A stretch of DNA of 44,351 nucleotides from NCBI RefSeq assembly GCF_002014975.1, contig NZ_MUXV01000025.1:11618-55968 (forward strand). The letters run 5' to 3'. This stretch comes from Moraxella bovis (GTDB lineage: Bacteria; Pseudomonadota; Gammaproteobacteria; Pseudomonadales; Moraxellaceae). The number at the start of each line of letters is the position of its first letter. Position 1 is the first letter of the stretch. The notes below the pieces were generated by a model. The model saw nothing but the letters and a program-made list of their open reading frames with translations. It searched no databases and was not told the DNA's origin. Shown here in pieces: positions 7,943-14,838 of the stretch. A program made the position numbers and the translations under genes.

Positions 7943-8283
7943 TTTTTATCTCCAAAGTACTTGACGAGATACGCTCTTGCCTTCGCCCCTTCGGTCTCGT
8001 AAATGGTTCGCACCGCCTCGTTCTTACTGCCATGCACCAACATAAGCACGCCACCTGCAAAATCGACGCTCCAACGCTTGTTGCCATTGTCATCATAGCC
8101 ATATTCCGTTGCTTCGATGACAAAACCAAATTCGCCTTCATCATTAACCACGACATCCATCGGCAATAATGCTCGCTCTGTAATAACACGCTCATCATCA
8201 CTATATCGATCCAGCTCGCTCATACGCATCAAAAGTGCGTCAATGATGAGATTTGCTCCGTTGTCTGATTGTTGGTTGCTCAT
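7933..8283 (-). CDS. Phage early protein, 116 residues, function unknown
   Basis: An acidic protein with an N-terminal helix (NLIIDALLMRMSELDRYSDDE) and a beta-rich middle (VVVNDEGEFGFVIEATEYGYDDNGNKRWSVDFAGGVLMLVHG). GGAGAAATACAG precedes the ATG, which overlaps the upstream stop by four bases. Small, acidic, early-transcribed proteins of this kind include host-takeover and anti-defence proteins, but nothing here identifies such a role. Confidence 0.6.
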   Translation of the reverse strand: MSNQQSDNGANLIIDALLMRMSELDRYSDDERVITERALLPMDVVVNDEGEFGFVIEATEYGYDDNGNKRWSVDFAGGVLMLVHGSKNEAVRTIYETEGAKARAYLVKYFGDKKWF

Positions 8284-8477
8284 CTGTATTTCTCCACATC
8301 ACATTCGACGGGATAACCGTCTGCTTGCCATGATAGGCACTCTTGATAATCCAATTCTGCCTGCTTTTTCAAGGCAATGTCGCACCCACGCAATGACAGT
8401 AAGGCAAAAAGACCAATCATTGCTGTTTTTAGGATAAATTCGCCGACCTGCTGGGGCTTGATGGCAATATTTAGCAT
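8280..8477 (-). CDS. Small membrane protein, first gene of the leftward operon
   Basis: I place the start at 8477 (MLNIAIKPQQVGEF) because GGAG lies six nt upstream; an ATG four codons earlier would put the GGAG inside the gene. The 65-residue product has a hydrophobic segment (ILKTAMIGLFALLSLRGCDIAL, about residues 14-35) and a Cys-containing tail. It is probably a single-span membrane protein. It is the first gene behind the CI-controlled leftward promoter. Confidence 0.6.
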   Translation of the reverse strand: MLNIAIKPQQVGEFILKTAMIGLFALLSLRGCDIALKKQAELDYQECLSWQADGYPVECDVEKYR

Positions 8478-8506
8478 AAACGACTCCATTTCTTAAATAC
8501 AGATAT

Positions 8507-8535
8507 ATTAAAACATTTGTATTTAAGAAATGCAA
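8507..8535 (-). promoter_or_regulatory. Leftward early promoter (PL-like) with CI operator
   Basis: On the minus strand TTGCAT (8535-8530) and TTTAAT (8512-8507) have a 17-nt spacer. Operator AAAAC-ATTT-GTATT at 8510-8523 overlaps the -10 and spacer. A perfect 12-bp inverted repeat, TTTCTTAAATAC at 8489-8500 and GTATTTAAGAAA at 8519-8530, also spans the promoter. Confidence 0.75.
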
Positions 8536-8599
8536 GATATTTTGTAGTTATTTGTGAAAAAATTTTCTAAGGTGTTGTTATTTTTGGATAAAAGGCATG

Positions 8600-8633
8600 A
8601 AAAACCGCATGAACGGATTACCATTCATGCGGT
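8600..8633 (-). terminator. Terminator of the repressor gene
   Basis: On the minus strand ACCGCATGAA, a 10-nt loop, TTCATGCGGT and then TTTT form an intrinsic terminator 29 nt past the repressor stop. Confidence 0.85.
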
Positions 8634-8661
8634 CTTGATGGGGGATGATGAGTTGTGGATT

Positions 8662-9327
8662 TTACCAGCTCTGAGTGCTTGACCACCAAAAGACATGACC
8701 AAGAATTTTGTAGGTGGCAAAAAACTGCTCGCTGCTCATCGTCTCATCAGGGTACAAACCTGCGTTGGCGTAAAATAGTCGCACCTGCTCGCCTTGTGGG
8801 GTTGGCTTGCTTTGTAAGTATGCACAATACAGCACATCATTCGCCAACAAAGCGTATATCTTGCCGTTTTTAATCTGTGTCTTGCTAACATCAAAGGCAA
8901 TCTCACTGTTGTCATTGATGATGGGCGACATACTATCCCCCACAATGACACCAAGCCTTGCGTCCTGCGGATTGACCCCCAAGACCTCCAGTGTTGTTTT
9001 TTCTAGCATGAGTTTATTCCTATGTTGGGGGTTGTAGTGGCGGATTGGCACAACTTCCTTTTGCGAATACGCATCAAAATCCGCAACCTTTGTGATTGTA
9101 CCTTGCTCGCCCACTTCCATCGCCCCATTGCCATTCAAAAGCCAGTCAAGATTTACATTCAGAGCCAATGCAATATCACGGGCATACTTGCTTTGTATGC
9201 TTTTGCGACTTTCTATGGCGTTAATCTGCCCCTGTCCACACCCTGCCAAATCAGCAAGTTGTTGCTGTGTCATACCTCTAAGCTCACGGACATATCTGAC
9301 ACGCTCTCCGAATGTTTGTCTTGACAT
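8662..9327 (-). CDS. CI-like repressor: HTH plus S24 (LexA-like) domain
   Basis: This 221-residue repressor should maintain lysogeny. Residues 7-62 form an HTH_3 domain (MTQQQLADLAGCGQGQINAIES as recognition unit). Residues 103-215 are a LexA/S24 fold with LGVNPQDARLGVIVGDSMSP, catalytic-position S132, GKIYAL and LYPDE. At the position where this subfamily has the catalytic lysine (GKIYAI-x5-LRVK) the sequence reads LYCA, giving A169. No Ala-Gly or Cys-Gly cleavage pair is visible in the linker. The repressor may therefore be non-cleavable. AAGGA lies nine nt before the ATG. It is divergent from the Cro-like gene across an operator region. Confidence 0.93.
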   Translation of the reverse strand: MSRQTFGERVRYVRELRGMTQQQLADLAGCGQGQINAIESRKSIQSKYARDIALALNVNLDWLLNGNGAMEVGEQGTITKVADFDAYSQKEVVPIRHYNPQHRNKLMLEKTTLEVLGVNPQDARLGVIVGDSMSPIINDNSEIAFDVSKTQIKNGKIYALLANDVLYCAYLQSKPTPQGEQVRLFYANAGLYPDETMSSEQFFATYKILGHVFWWSSTQSW

Positions 9328-9347
9328 ATTGCTAAGTCCTTATGTTT

Positions 9348-9361
9348 ACGGTTAATACCGT
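9348..9361. promoter_or_regulatory. 14-bp inverted repeat in the repressor leader
   Basis: ACGGT-TAAT-ACCGT has the same 5-4-5 architecture as the CI operators but a different sequence. It lies 20 nt upstream of the repressor ATG, in its 5' leader, and may bind a second regulator or fold in the mRNA. Confidence 0.4.
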
Positions 9362-9424
9362 CATTGGGTTAATGGGTAAAGTCTGTAACAACAAAACGAC
9401 TATAAATCGCCTATCCTTGCTTAT

Positions 9425-9454
9425 AGTATAAAATACATTTGTATTATTATCTAA
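9425..9454 (-). promoter_or_regulatory. Predicted repressor maintenance promoter (PRM-like)
   Basis: On the minus strand a weak TTAGAT (9454-9449) and TATACT (9430-9425) are 18 nt apart. The spacer contains the perfect operator at 9432-9445, so a bound repressor could regulate its own synthesis. Confidence 0.5.
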
Positions 9455-9521
9455 CTAAAAAATATCTTGAATTATGAATACAAAAGTTTTAAAATGGGGA
9501 AAATTTAAATACAAAGGTACT
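9432..9521. promoter_or_regulatory. CI/Cro operator cluster
   Basis: Three 14-bp sites of the form AATAC-N4-GTATT lie between the divergent genes: AATAC ATTT GTATT at 9432-9445 (perfect), AATAC AAAA GTTTT at 9477-9490 and AATAC AAAG GTACT at 9508-9521, the last two with one mismatch each. A fourth copy is in the leftward promoter (8510-8523). Their placement in promoter spacers strongly suggests repressor binding. Confidence 0.8.
9467..9495 (+). promoter_or_regulatory. Rightward early promoter (PR-like)
   Basis: TTGAAT at 9467-9472 and TAAAAT at 9490-9495 have a 17-nt spacer that contains the middle operator. Transcription would start near 9502 and enter the Cro-like gene. Confidence 0.75.
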
Positions 9522-9526
9522 TATTT

Positions 9527-9736
9527 ATGACAACACCTCTTGAAGCACTCCAAAAGGCGGTAAAGATTGCAGGCGGTCGTAAGCAACTTGCCGAGTTAAT
9601 AGGGTGCAAACATTATACACACATCGGCATCATGCTTACTCGTGACAAACGAGCCAGTGCCAGCTATGTCTTAAAAATCAGTAAAGCGACAGGCGTGCCA
9701 CCCAACGAGCTTAGACCAGACCTTTACGAACTCTAA
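9527..9736 (+). CDS. Cro-like repressor (YdaS/DicC-type HTH)
   Basis: This 69-residue HTH protein should repress the repressor gene and tune early transcription during lytic growth. ALQKAVKIAGGRKQLAELIGC is the first part of the HTH and ASASYVLKISKATGVPPNELRPDLY is the characteristic C-terminal helix of the YdaS/Cro group. AAAGGT precedes the ATG. It is divergent from the CI-like gene and directly upstream of the replication gene, the classical Cro position. Confidence 0.85.
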   Translation: MTTPLEALQKAVKIAGGRKQLAELIGCKHYTHIGIMLTRDKRASASYVLKISKATGVPPNELRPDLYEL

Positions 9737-9744
9737 AAAAGCAA

Positions 9745-9772
9745 AAGCCCATTGGGGGCAACCAATGGGCTT
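9745..9772. terminator. Strong hairpin between cro and the primase gene
   Basis: AAGCCCATTGG pairs perfectly with CCAATGGGCTT around a 6-nt loop. On the plus strand no T-run follows, but on the minus strand TTTTGCTTTTTT follows, so it best fits a terminator of leftward transcription or an mRNA-processing hairpin. Confidence 0.6.
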
Positions 9773-9804
9773 AAAAGTGCTTAACTAGCAAGCGAGATTA
9801 TTAT

Positions 9805-12495
9805 ATGACAAGCAAAGACAAAAAACAAGGGCAAAACACACGCCCGCCACTCAACTTCGAGCTTATCCAATCCCAAGCGAACGGCTATTATGTCAGCCGT
9901 ATCTTTCCTGCCGTGGGTATTAAATTACAAGGCAACGGCAAAAAGCACCAGCCATGCCCAATGTGCGGTGGCTCTGACCGCTTTCGCTGCGATGATAAGA
10001 ACGGCACAGGTTCGTGGATTTGCAACCAATGCGGAGCTGGTACAGGCTACACGCTCGTGCGAGACTACACAGGGCATGATGCCTACGAGACGCACGCACT
10101 CATTGCTGATATTCTTGGCATTGACGGTGGCAAGCCCATCTCGGAAGCTGACCGTAAGGCATGGGCAAAGGCACAAGCTGAACGAGAATCGGCAGAAAAA
10201 GCCGCCAAAAAACAAGCACGGCAAACCGCCGCCAAAACCGCCCAAGACCGCTGGCATACCGCCAAGCCCTGCGATAAGCACGCCTATCTTGCCAAAAAAG
10301 GTGTACGGTCGCACGGCTTGCGAGCAGACACGCACGGTAATCTTTTAATCCCTTTGTATTTTCATAATACAAATACAGGTAACATCACGCTGTGCAATGT
10401 CCAGTCCATCGGTGCAGATGGCGGTAAATTATTCGTCAAAGACGGACTGGTCGGCGGTGCGTTCTACACACTGGGCGATGTACTGGCAAGCGATACAATC
10501 CTAATTTGTGAAGGCTATGCGACTGGGGCAAGCATTTTTGAAGTCTTGGCAGGTAGCTATCCTGTCATCATCACATTTAACGCCCCAAATATGGTTAAAT
10601 GTTCGTCTATTATACGCACTTTGTATCCACAAAATCGGCTGATTTTTTGTGCTGATGACGACAAAGCGACCGAGATTAAGACGGGCAAAAACACAGGACT
10701 GCTGGATGCAGCAGAAGCCGCCAAGATTGCTGCAGGTGAAGTCATAAGCCCCGACTTTGGCGGTGATGAACGCACGACCACAGGCGAGCTGACCGATTAT
10801 AACGACCTGCACGCTCATTTTGGCATTGAAGTGGTCAAAGCTCAGCTTGTCCATGCCCTAAATCGCCCACGCCCCAAAATCATCATGGATACGCATGGTG
10901 GTTACACCCTAGATTACCTCAATGAAAACTTTGCCCAAATCAAAGATATCGGCAAAATTACCAACAAAATCTACGATTTGGCAAATCGCACCGAGATGAC
11001 CAAAACGCATTTTATGGGATTGGTCGGCAAAGAACTGGCGAATGCGTGGCTGTTCGGTGGCAAACAAAAGACCATTGACCGCCGTGAAGTTCAAGACAAC
11101 ACCGCTGAACAATTTGCCCAAGCCTACGGCAGTATTTTTGAGCAGTATTGGTATATCCAAGGCACAAAAGAAGTGTTCAACTTCAAGACAGGCAAACGCC
11201 AACCGATTGAGACGCTCCGCCTAGAATTTCCCAACGAATTTGATGCATGGAATAAATCCAAAAACCGCCAAAAAGTTGAAGTGGACAACATTTGGTTTGA
11301 CCCAACTCGCACCAAAACTGCTCCACATGGCGAAAATTACATCAACACCTTTAAAGATTTTGCCATACAACCCTACACGGCGACCGAACTTGGCATTGAT
11401 ACCGATGTGTTCAATGAATATTTTATGATGGGTATATGTTCGCCTATCATTGAGCTGGTTCGTCATTTGTGTGGCGATGACACGCACGCCTTGGATTGGG
11501 TGCTAAATTGGTTGGCTATCCCCCTGCAAAATCTTGGTACAAAAATGGACACCGCCCTTATTGTGCATGGACATATCCAAGGAGCAGGTAAATCGCTGTT
11601 TTTTGACCGCATCATGCGTCAGATTTATGGCTCATATCTCTTGACACTCGGTCAAGGGCAGTTAGAAAGCCAGTACAACGACTGGGTGGAAGGTAAATTA
11701 TTTACGGTATTTGAAGAGATTTTCCAAGGCAAAGACCGCTACAGTCACATGGGTATGATTAAGCAGCTCATCACAGGCGACACCGTATATATCAACAAAA
11801 AATTCATGAGTGGCTGGACACAGGACAACTTCGTTAATACCGTGTTTTTGTCAAACGATATGCAGCCGTTATCGCTTGATGAGACCGACCGTCGTCATGT
11901 GGTACTGTATCCGACCGCCACTATTCCAGAACACATTCGCACCGCCATCAGTGATGCTATCATAGACCCCGAACAAAAAACGATACGGGCATTTTACACT
12001 TACCTGCTTTTGAAAAATATCGGCACACAAAACGCTCACAGCACCGCCATTGCCACAAACGCCAAAGCACGCCTAACCAAAATCAGCATGGCAAGTTGGG
12101 AGCGGTTTTATACATTTTGGAAAAATGGCGAGCTGGATATTCCTTACGCCACTTGCCTGACCACCGATTTGTATGATTATTATGTGTTTTGGTGCAAGAT
12201 GAACGGCGAGAGAGCCACGACCAGCACCAAACTCTTGACCTACATCGGCGTGCGTGAACATAAAGAACGCATTCGCTATCAGTACGACCTGCAATTTGGC
12301 GGCAGCTTTCACACCAAATCTGGACAGTCGATGGCGTTTATTATCGGTCTTGACACCGACAAACCAACCCAGCACACATTTGGGCTTTGCATTATGAAGT
12401 TTAAAGGTGCTATAATCAATGCCCAAAAAGACCGTCTACCCCAAAAAGCGGACATGAGCCGCTCATCTCACGAAAATTCCAATCCATTCATTTAA
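9805..12495 (+). CDS. Phage primase-helicase (zinc ribbon, Toprim, DUF5906 helicase)
   Basis: This 896-residue protein should prime and unwind phage DNA at the replication fork. Residues 51-76 carry a zinc ribbon (C51, C54, C73, C76) of the P4 alpha type. A Toprim-like domain runs from about 170 to 345, with ILICEGYATGASIFEV and LIFCADDDKATEIKTGKNTG providing the acidic metal-binding residues. The C-terminal half is a DUF5906/D5-type helicase with Walker A GHIQGAGKS (589-597), KLFTVFEEIFQGKD as Walker B region and VFLSNDMQPLSLDETDRR as sensor/arginine finger region. No strong ribosome-binding site precedes the ATG. A repeat-rich possible origin follows. Confidence 0.92.
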   Translation: MTSKDKKQGQNTRPPLNFELIQSQANGYYVSRIFPAVGIKLQGNGKKHQPCPMCGGSDRFRCDDKNGTGSWICNQCGAGTGYTLVRDYTGHDAYETHALIADILGIDGGKPISEADRKAWAKAQAERESAEKAAKKQARQTAAKTAQDRWHTAKPCDKHAYLAKKGVRSHGLRADTHGNLLIPLYFHNTNTGNITLCNVQSIGADGGKLFVKDGLVGGAFYTLGDVLASDTILICEGYATGASIFEVLAGSYPVIITFNAPNMVKCSSIIRTLYPQNRLIFCADDDKATEIKTGKNTGLLDAAEAAKIAAGEVISPDFGGDERTTTGELTDYNDLHAHFGIEVVKAQLVHALNRPRPKIIMDTHGGYTLDYLNENFAQIKDIGKITNKIYDLANRTEMTKTHFMGLVGKELANAWLFGGKQKTIDRREVQDNTAEQFAQAYGSIFEQYWYIQGTKEVFNFKTGKRQPIETLRLEFPNEFDAWNKSKNRQKVEVDNIWFDPTRTKTAPHGENYINTFKDFAIQPYTATELGIDTDVFNEYFMMGICSPIIELVRHLCGDDTHALDWVLNWLAIPLQNLGTKMDTALIVHGHIQGAGKSLFFDRIMRQIYGSYLLTLGQGQLESQYNDWVEGKLFTVFEEIFQGKDRYSHMGMIKQLITGDTVYINKKFMSGWTQDNFVNTVFLSNDMQPLSLDETDRRHVVLYPTATIPEHIRTAISDAIIDPEQKTIRAFYTYLLLKNIGTQNAHSTAIATNAKARLTKISMASWERFYTFWKNGELDIPYATCLTTDLYDYYVFWCKMNGERATTSTKLLTYIGVREHKERIRYQYDLQFGGSFHTKSGQSMAFIIGLDTDKPTQHTFGLCIMKFKGAIINAQKDRLPQKADMSRSSHENSNPFI

Positions 12496-12507
12496 ATCTG
12501 TGCATAG

Positions 12508-12791
12508 TGTGCAGGGTTTGTGCAGGGTTCGCACAAACCCTGCACAGTCTTGTAAGCCTTGCCATGTCTAGCATTTAGCCTGCATTGTTCATAGTGCAGG
12601 CTAATTTTTTTCTACCCCTTATAAGATTTTTTTATTTTAAAAAAAGTTTCTCAAAAACTAAAACAAACCCTGCACACCCTGCACACCCTGCACACTTTTT
12701 AAAATCTTTATTAAAACCAATAGGTTATAAATGTAAAATCTGTGCAGGGGTTTGTGCATAGTTTAAAAATTTGACAAGACCCTGCACACCT
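12508..12791. repeat. CCCTGCACA iteron cluster, possible replication origin
   Basis: At least eight copies of CCCTGCACA or its complement lie in about 285 noncoding nt. They include a perfect 16-bp inverted repeat (12508-12523 with 12531-12546, 7-nt spacer), three tandem 9-bp ACCCTGCAC units at 12667-12693, and an opposed pair near 12744 and 12782. AT-rich stretches at 12601-12666 and 12695-12740 separate them. Iterons plus an AT-rich tract beside a primase-helicase fit a phage origin; this is inference. Confidence 0.55.
12575..12611 (+). terminator. Terminator after the primase-helicase gene
   Basis: TTAGCCTGCA, a 10-nt loop, TGCAGGCTAA and seven Ts form a canonical intrinsic terminator within the repeat region. 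Confidence 0.85.
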
Positions 12792-12824
12792 TTTCATAAT
12801 ATCCAAAAATTTTAAGGACAAATC

Positions 12825-13247
12825 ATGAAGCACAAAATCCCCAAAGCCCAGCTCATCGCCGTCGCTGAATCCTTTGCAGGGGTCAGCCCCTTTGCTGATG
12901 CGTGTTATCGCTATTATTTTTATCAGGATAAGACCGCTCGTGCCTACCTGACCGCCACGCTTGCCACTGAGTTCGCCGAATATTTCGCAGGTATTGATGC
13001 CAAGTATCACGCCAATATCATCGCCACCGCCCTGACTGAAATCAGCTACCCCACGCCCATCGGCAAACGCTTTGCTTTTTCTGAAAGAGAGCGGGCAATC
13101 ACCGCAAGGATTAGCCGTCAGACTTGGCGAACGCACGGCATGAACACCGCCGTTGATAACATTATCAGTCACATCACAGGCATTGCCAAAGTCGTCGCTG
13201 TCAAAGTTAAAGAACAGCTCGGCAAAAATTTTAACATGGGCTATTGA
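12825..13247 (+). CDS. Candidate Q-type late antiterminator
   Basis: This 140-residue protein has no family I can name with certainty. It is mostly helical, with YRYYFYQDKTARAYLTATLATEFAEYFAG in the middle and a C-terminal ERERAITARISRQTWRTHGMNTAVDNIISHI segment that looks like a helix-turn-helix. AAGGA precedes the start. It ends exactly in a consensus -35 and is followed by a promoter and two tandem terminators ahead of the packaging genes. That is the lambda Q-pR'-tR' arrangement, so a late antitermination role is the best inference. An unrelated small replication protein remains possible. Confidence 0.55.
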   Translation: MKHKIPKAQLIAVAESFAGVSPFADACYRYYFYQDKTARAYLTATLATEFAEYFAGIDAKYHANIIATALTEISYPTPIGKRFAFSERERAITARISRQTWRTHGMNTAVDNIISHITGIAKVVAVKVKEQLGKNFNMGY

Positions 13248-13273
13248 CAAATTAGACCAGTTTAAGCTATCAT
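13244..13273 (+). promoter_or_regulatory. Predicted late promoter (pR'-like)
   Basis: A perfect TTGACA at 13244-13249 overlaps the stop codon of the preceding gene, and TATCAT lies at 13268-13273 after 18 nt. An inverted repeat, GCTATCA at 13266-13272 and TGATAGC at 13281-13287, overlaps the -10 and could be a control site. Confidence 0.65.
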
Positions 13274-13326
13274 TTTGCTATGATAGCCGTTTGGTATAGA
13301 TAACAGGCATCATAATAAAACAACCC

Positions 13327-13362
13327 AAAAGCTCTTGCAGGTTTAGGCTTGCAAGAGCTTTT
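13327..13362 (+). terminator. First terminator of the late leader
   Basis: AAAAGCTCTTGCA and TGCAAGAGCTTTT form a perfect 13-bp stem with a 10-nt loop, about 50 nt after the predicted late transcription start. Confidence 0.8.
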
Positions 13363-13380
13363 ATTTATCCAGTTACCTCG

Positions 13381-13416
13381 CCTTATGCCAGTTTGCTTGT
13401 GGCATAAGGTTTTTTT
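13381..13416 (+). terminator. Second terminator of the late leader
   Basis: CCTTATGCCA, a 9-nt loop, TGGCATAAGG and seven Ts make a textbook terminator just 13 nt upstream of the HNH start codon. Late genes could only be expressed past it by antitermination or an unseen promoter. Confidence 0.9.
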
Positions 13417-13429
13417 ATTCGCACTCATC

Positions 13430-13777
13430 ATGAAGTTATCAACCTTACAACCCCGACTAAAACCCACCACCGCCCAAACGCCAAAGAAGAACTGGGGTCA
13501 AGGTCGTGGCGGTCGTGCGTGGCGAAAACTTCGTGATGAGATTTTGGCTCGTGATAACTACACCTGCCAATGTTGCGGTCGGGTTGGCGGTCGCCTTGAA
13601 TTAGACCACATCGTCAATGTTGCCCAAGGCGGCACCGATGATAAATCCAACCTGCAAATCCTTTGCCACGACTGCCACAAACAAAAAACCCAAACCGAAA
13701 GTCAGGCGGGGGGTGCAACAATTTTTAAGCTGATTTCACGGACACCACGCCCCCACTCGTGTATAAAAAAAATTTGA
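13430..13777 (+). CDS. HNH endonuclease
   Basis: I start this at the ATG at 13430 because the longer frame would run through the terminator hairpin. The 115-residue protein has a zinc-binding CxxC (C46, C49), the LELDH catalytic motif (D59, H60), N74 and the second zinc pair C79-x-x-C82 followed by H83. In cos-packaging HK97-like phages an HNH protein next to the terminase is required for specific cutting of cos. The gene directly precedes the small terminase gene, as expected. No clear ribosome-binding site is visible. Confidence 0.9.
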   Translation: MKLSTLQPRLKPTTAQTPKKNWGQGRGGRAWRKLRDEILARDNYTCQCCGRVGGRLELDHIVNVAQGGTDDKSNLQILCHDCHKQKTQTESQAGGATIFKLISRTPRPHSCIKKI

Positions 13778-13867
13778 TTTGGGGGAAAATCTCCGTTTCT
13801 CCGCCGATGAACACAGTAACAAAAGTTACATAAAATTACATTATAAAGAATATAGAAAGGTTAAAAA

Positions 13868-14383
13868 ATGGCTATCACCGCAAAGCAGGAACGATACGCT
13901 CGTCTTGTGGCGAGTGGTATGGACTTACACACAGCCGCCCTTGAAGCTGGCTGTAAGAATCATGAAGCAGCTCGTAAGTTTGTTGCAGATATGGCAAAGC
14001 GTGAGAATGTGCAAGCATTCATCAATCAGGTGCGGACGGTCAATACCGAACTGACCACGCAGATTGACAACGCCACGACCGACATTACTTCTCCGAATGT
14101 ACCAGCTGCAGCAAATGAAACAGATCGGGTGCGACAAGCACCGACCACGCCCCAGTCGCCTTTGGAGTTTTTGACTTCGGTGTTTAATAATGTTGATGGC
14201 TTGTACACACCAAAAGAACGCATTAACGCTGCCATCGCTCTTTTGCCATACACCGAACAGAAACTGGCTCAAACAGGCAAAAAAGAAGATGCCATTGATG
14301 TCGCACGACAAAAGAGCGAGAACAGCCCCTATGCCACCTTGTCTCGGCAGATGGAAATGCAATACAGTGGGTTGAAAAATTAA
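13868..14383 (+). CDS. terS: Terminase small subunit
   Basis: This 171-residue DNA-recognition subunit selects phage DNA for packaging. The N-terminal AITAKQERYARLVASGMDLHTAALEAGCKNHEAARKFVADMAKRENVQAFI is the Terminase_2-type helix-turn-helix. A Thr/Pro/Asn linker and a C-terminal part with SPLEFLTSVFNNVDGLYTPKERINAAIALLPY, commonly seen in this group, follow. AGAAAGG lies upstream. It sits between HNH and DUF3310/TerL, the usual packaging order. Confidence 0.85.
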   Translation: MAITAKQERYARLVASGMDLHTAALEAGCKNHEAARKFVADMAKRENVQAFINQVRTVNTELTTQIDNATTDITSPNVPAAANETDRVRQAPTTPQSPLEFLTSVFNNVDGLYTPKERINAAIALLPYTEQKLAQTGKKEDAIDVARQKSENSPYATLSRQMEMQYSGLKN

Positions 14384-14401
14384 GCAAATCATCATTTATA
14401 G

Positions 14402-14424
14402 ACCGCCAAATAAGGCGGTTTTTT
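14402..14424 (+). terminator. Terminator-like hairpin before the DUF3310 gene
   Basis: ACCGCC, loop AAATAA, GGCGGT and a T-run are followed at once by ATGGGAG, whose GGGAG is the ribosome-binding site of the next gene. It belongs to a recurring hairpin-plus-RBS pattern in this operon. Confidence 0.7.
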
Positions 14425-14439
14425 ATGGGAGCAAGAAAA

Positions 14440-14838
14440 ATGACGGACAAAACCAAAACCGACAGCGTGGATATGATTAACCACCCACCGCATTACACCA
14501 GTTGCCCGAGCGGGATTGAGTGTATTGAAATTGCCGAGCTGTTGCCGTTTTGCTTGGGAAATTGCTACAAATACCTGCACCGAGCTGGCTTAAAGGGCGA
14601 TGCCTTGCCCGACCTGCAAAAAGCGGTGTTTTATGCTCGCCGTGCGTATCTAAATGATGAAAAATTGACCGAAAAAGCCCGAGTGCGAATTCTTGAAGTC
14701 GCCCAGCACCAAGCAGGCAAGAAACAAGAAATTTTAACCCATTTTGTCCAAAAGACGGCTGGGGCTTTTTATTTATATTTATCAAGTTATGTTAGCCAGT
14801 ACCAATACCAGCCCCACTTGGACGACCGCTCTACCTGA
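14440..14838 (+). CDS. DUF3310 protein (SaV-like nucleotide kinase family)
   Basis: I use the ATG at 14440, eight nt after GGGAG. The 132-residue protein matches DUF3310: NHPPHYTSCPSGIECIEIAELLPFCLGNCYKYLHRAGLKGDALPDLQKAVFYARRAYL. Members are common in phages and are often called nucleotide kinase-like, without firm biochemical proof. After residue 110 the sequence (FYLYLSSYVSQYQYQP) is unlike the family and overlaps the start of the large terminase gene by about 50 nt, so the tail may be a read-on product. Confidence 0.8.
   Translation: MTDKTKTDSVDMINHPPHYTSCPSGIECIEIAELLPFCLGNCYKYLHRAGLKGDALPDLQKAVFYARRAYLNDEKLTEKARVRILEVAQHQAGKKQEILTHFVQKTAGAFYLYLSSYVSQYQYQPHLDDRST

Noticed and set aside
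12667..12693. Tandem repeats considered as CRISPR
   Set aside because: Repeat unit is 9 bp without spacers and there are no cas genes; fits iterons instead.
13779..14054. 91-residue frame overlapping terS
   Set aside because: Different frame from the HTH-bearing small terminase, no ribosome-binding site, Ser/Arg/Trp-rich shadow composition.
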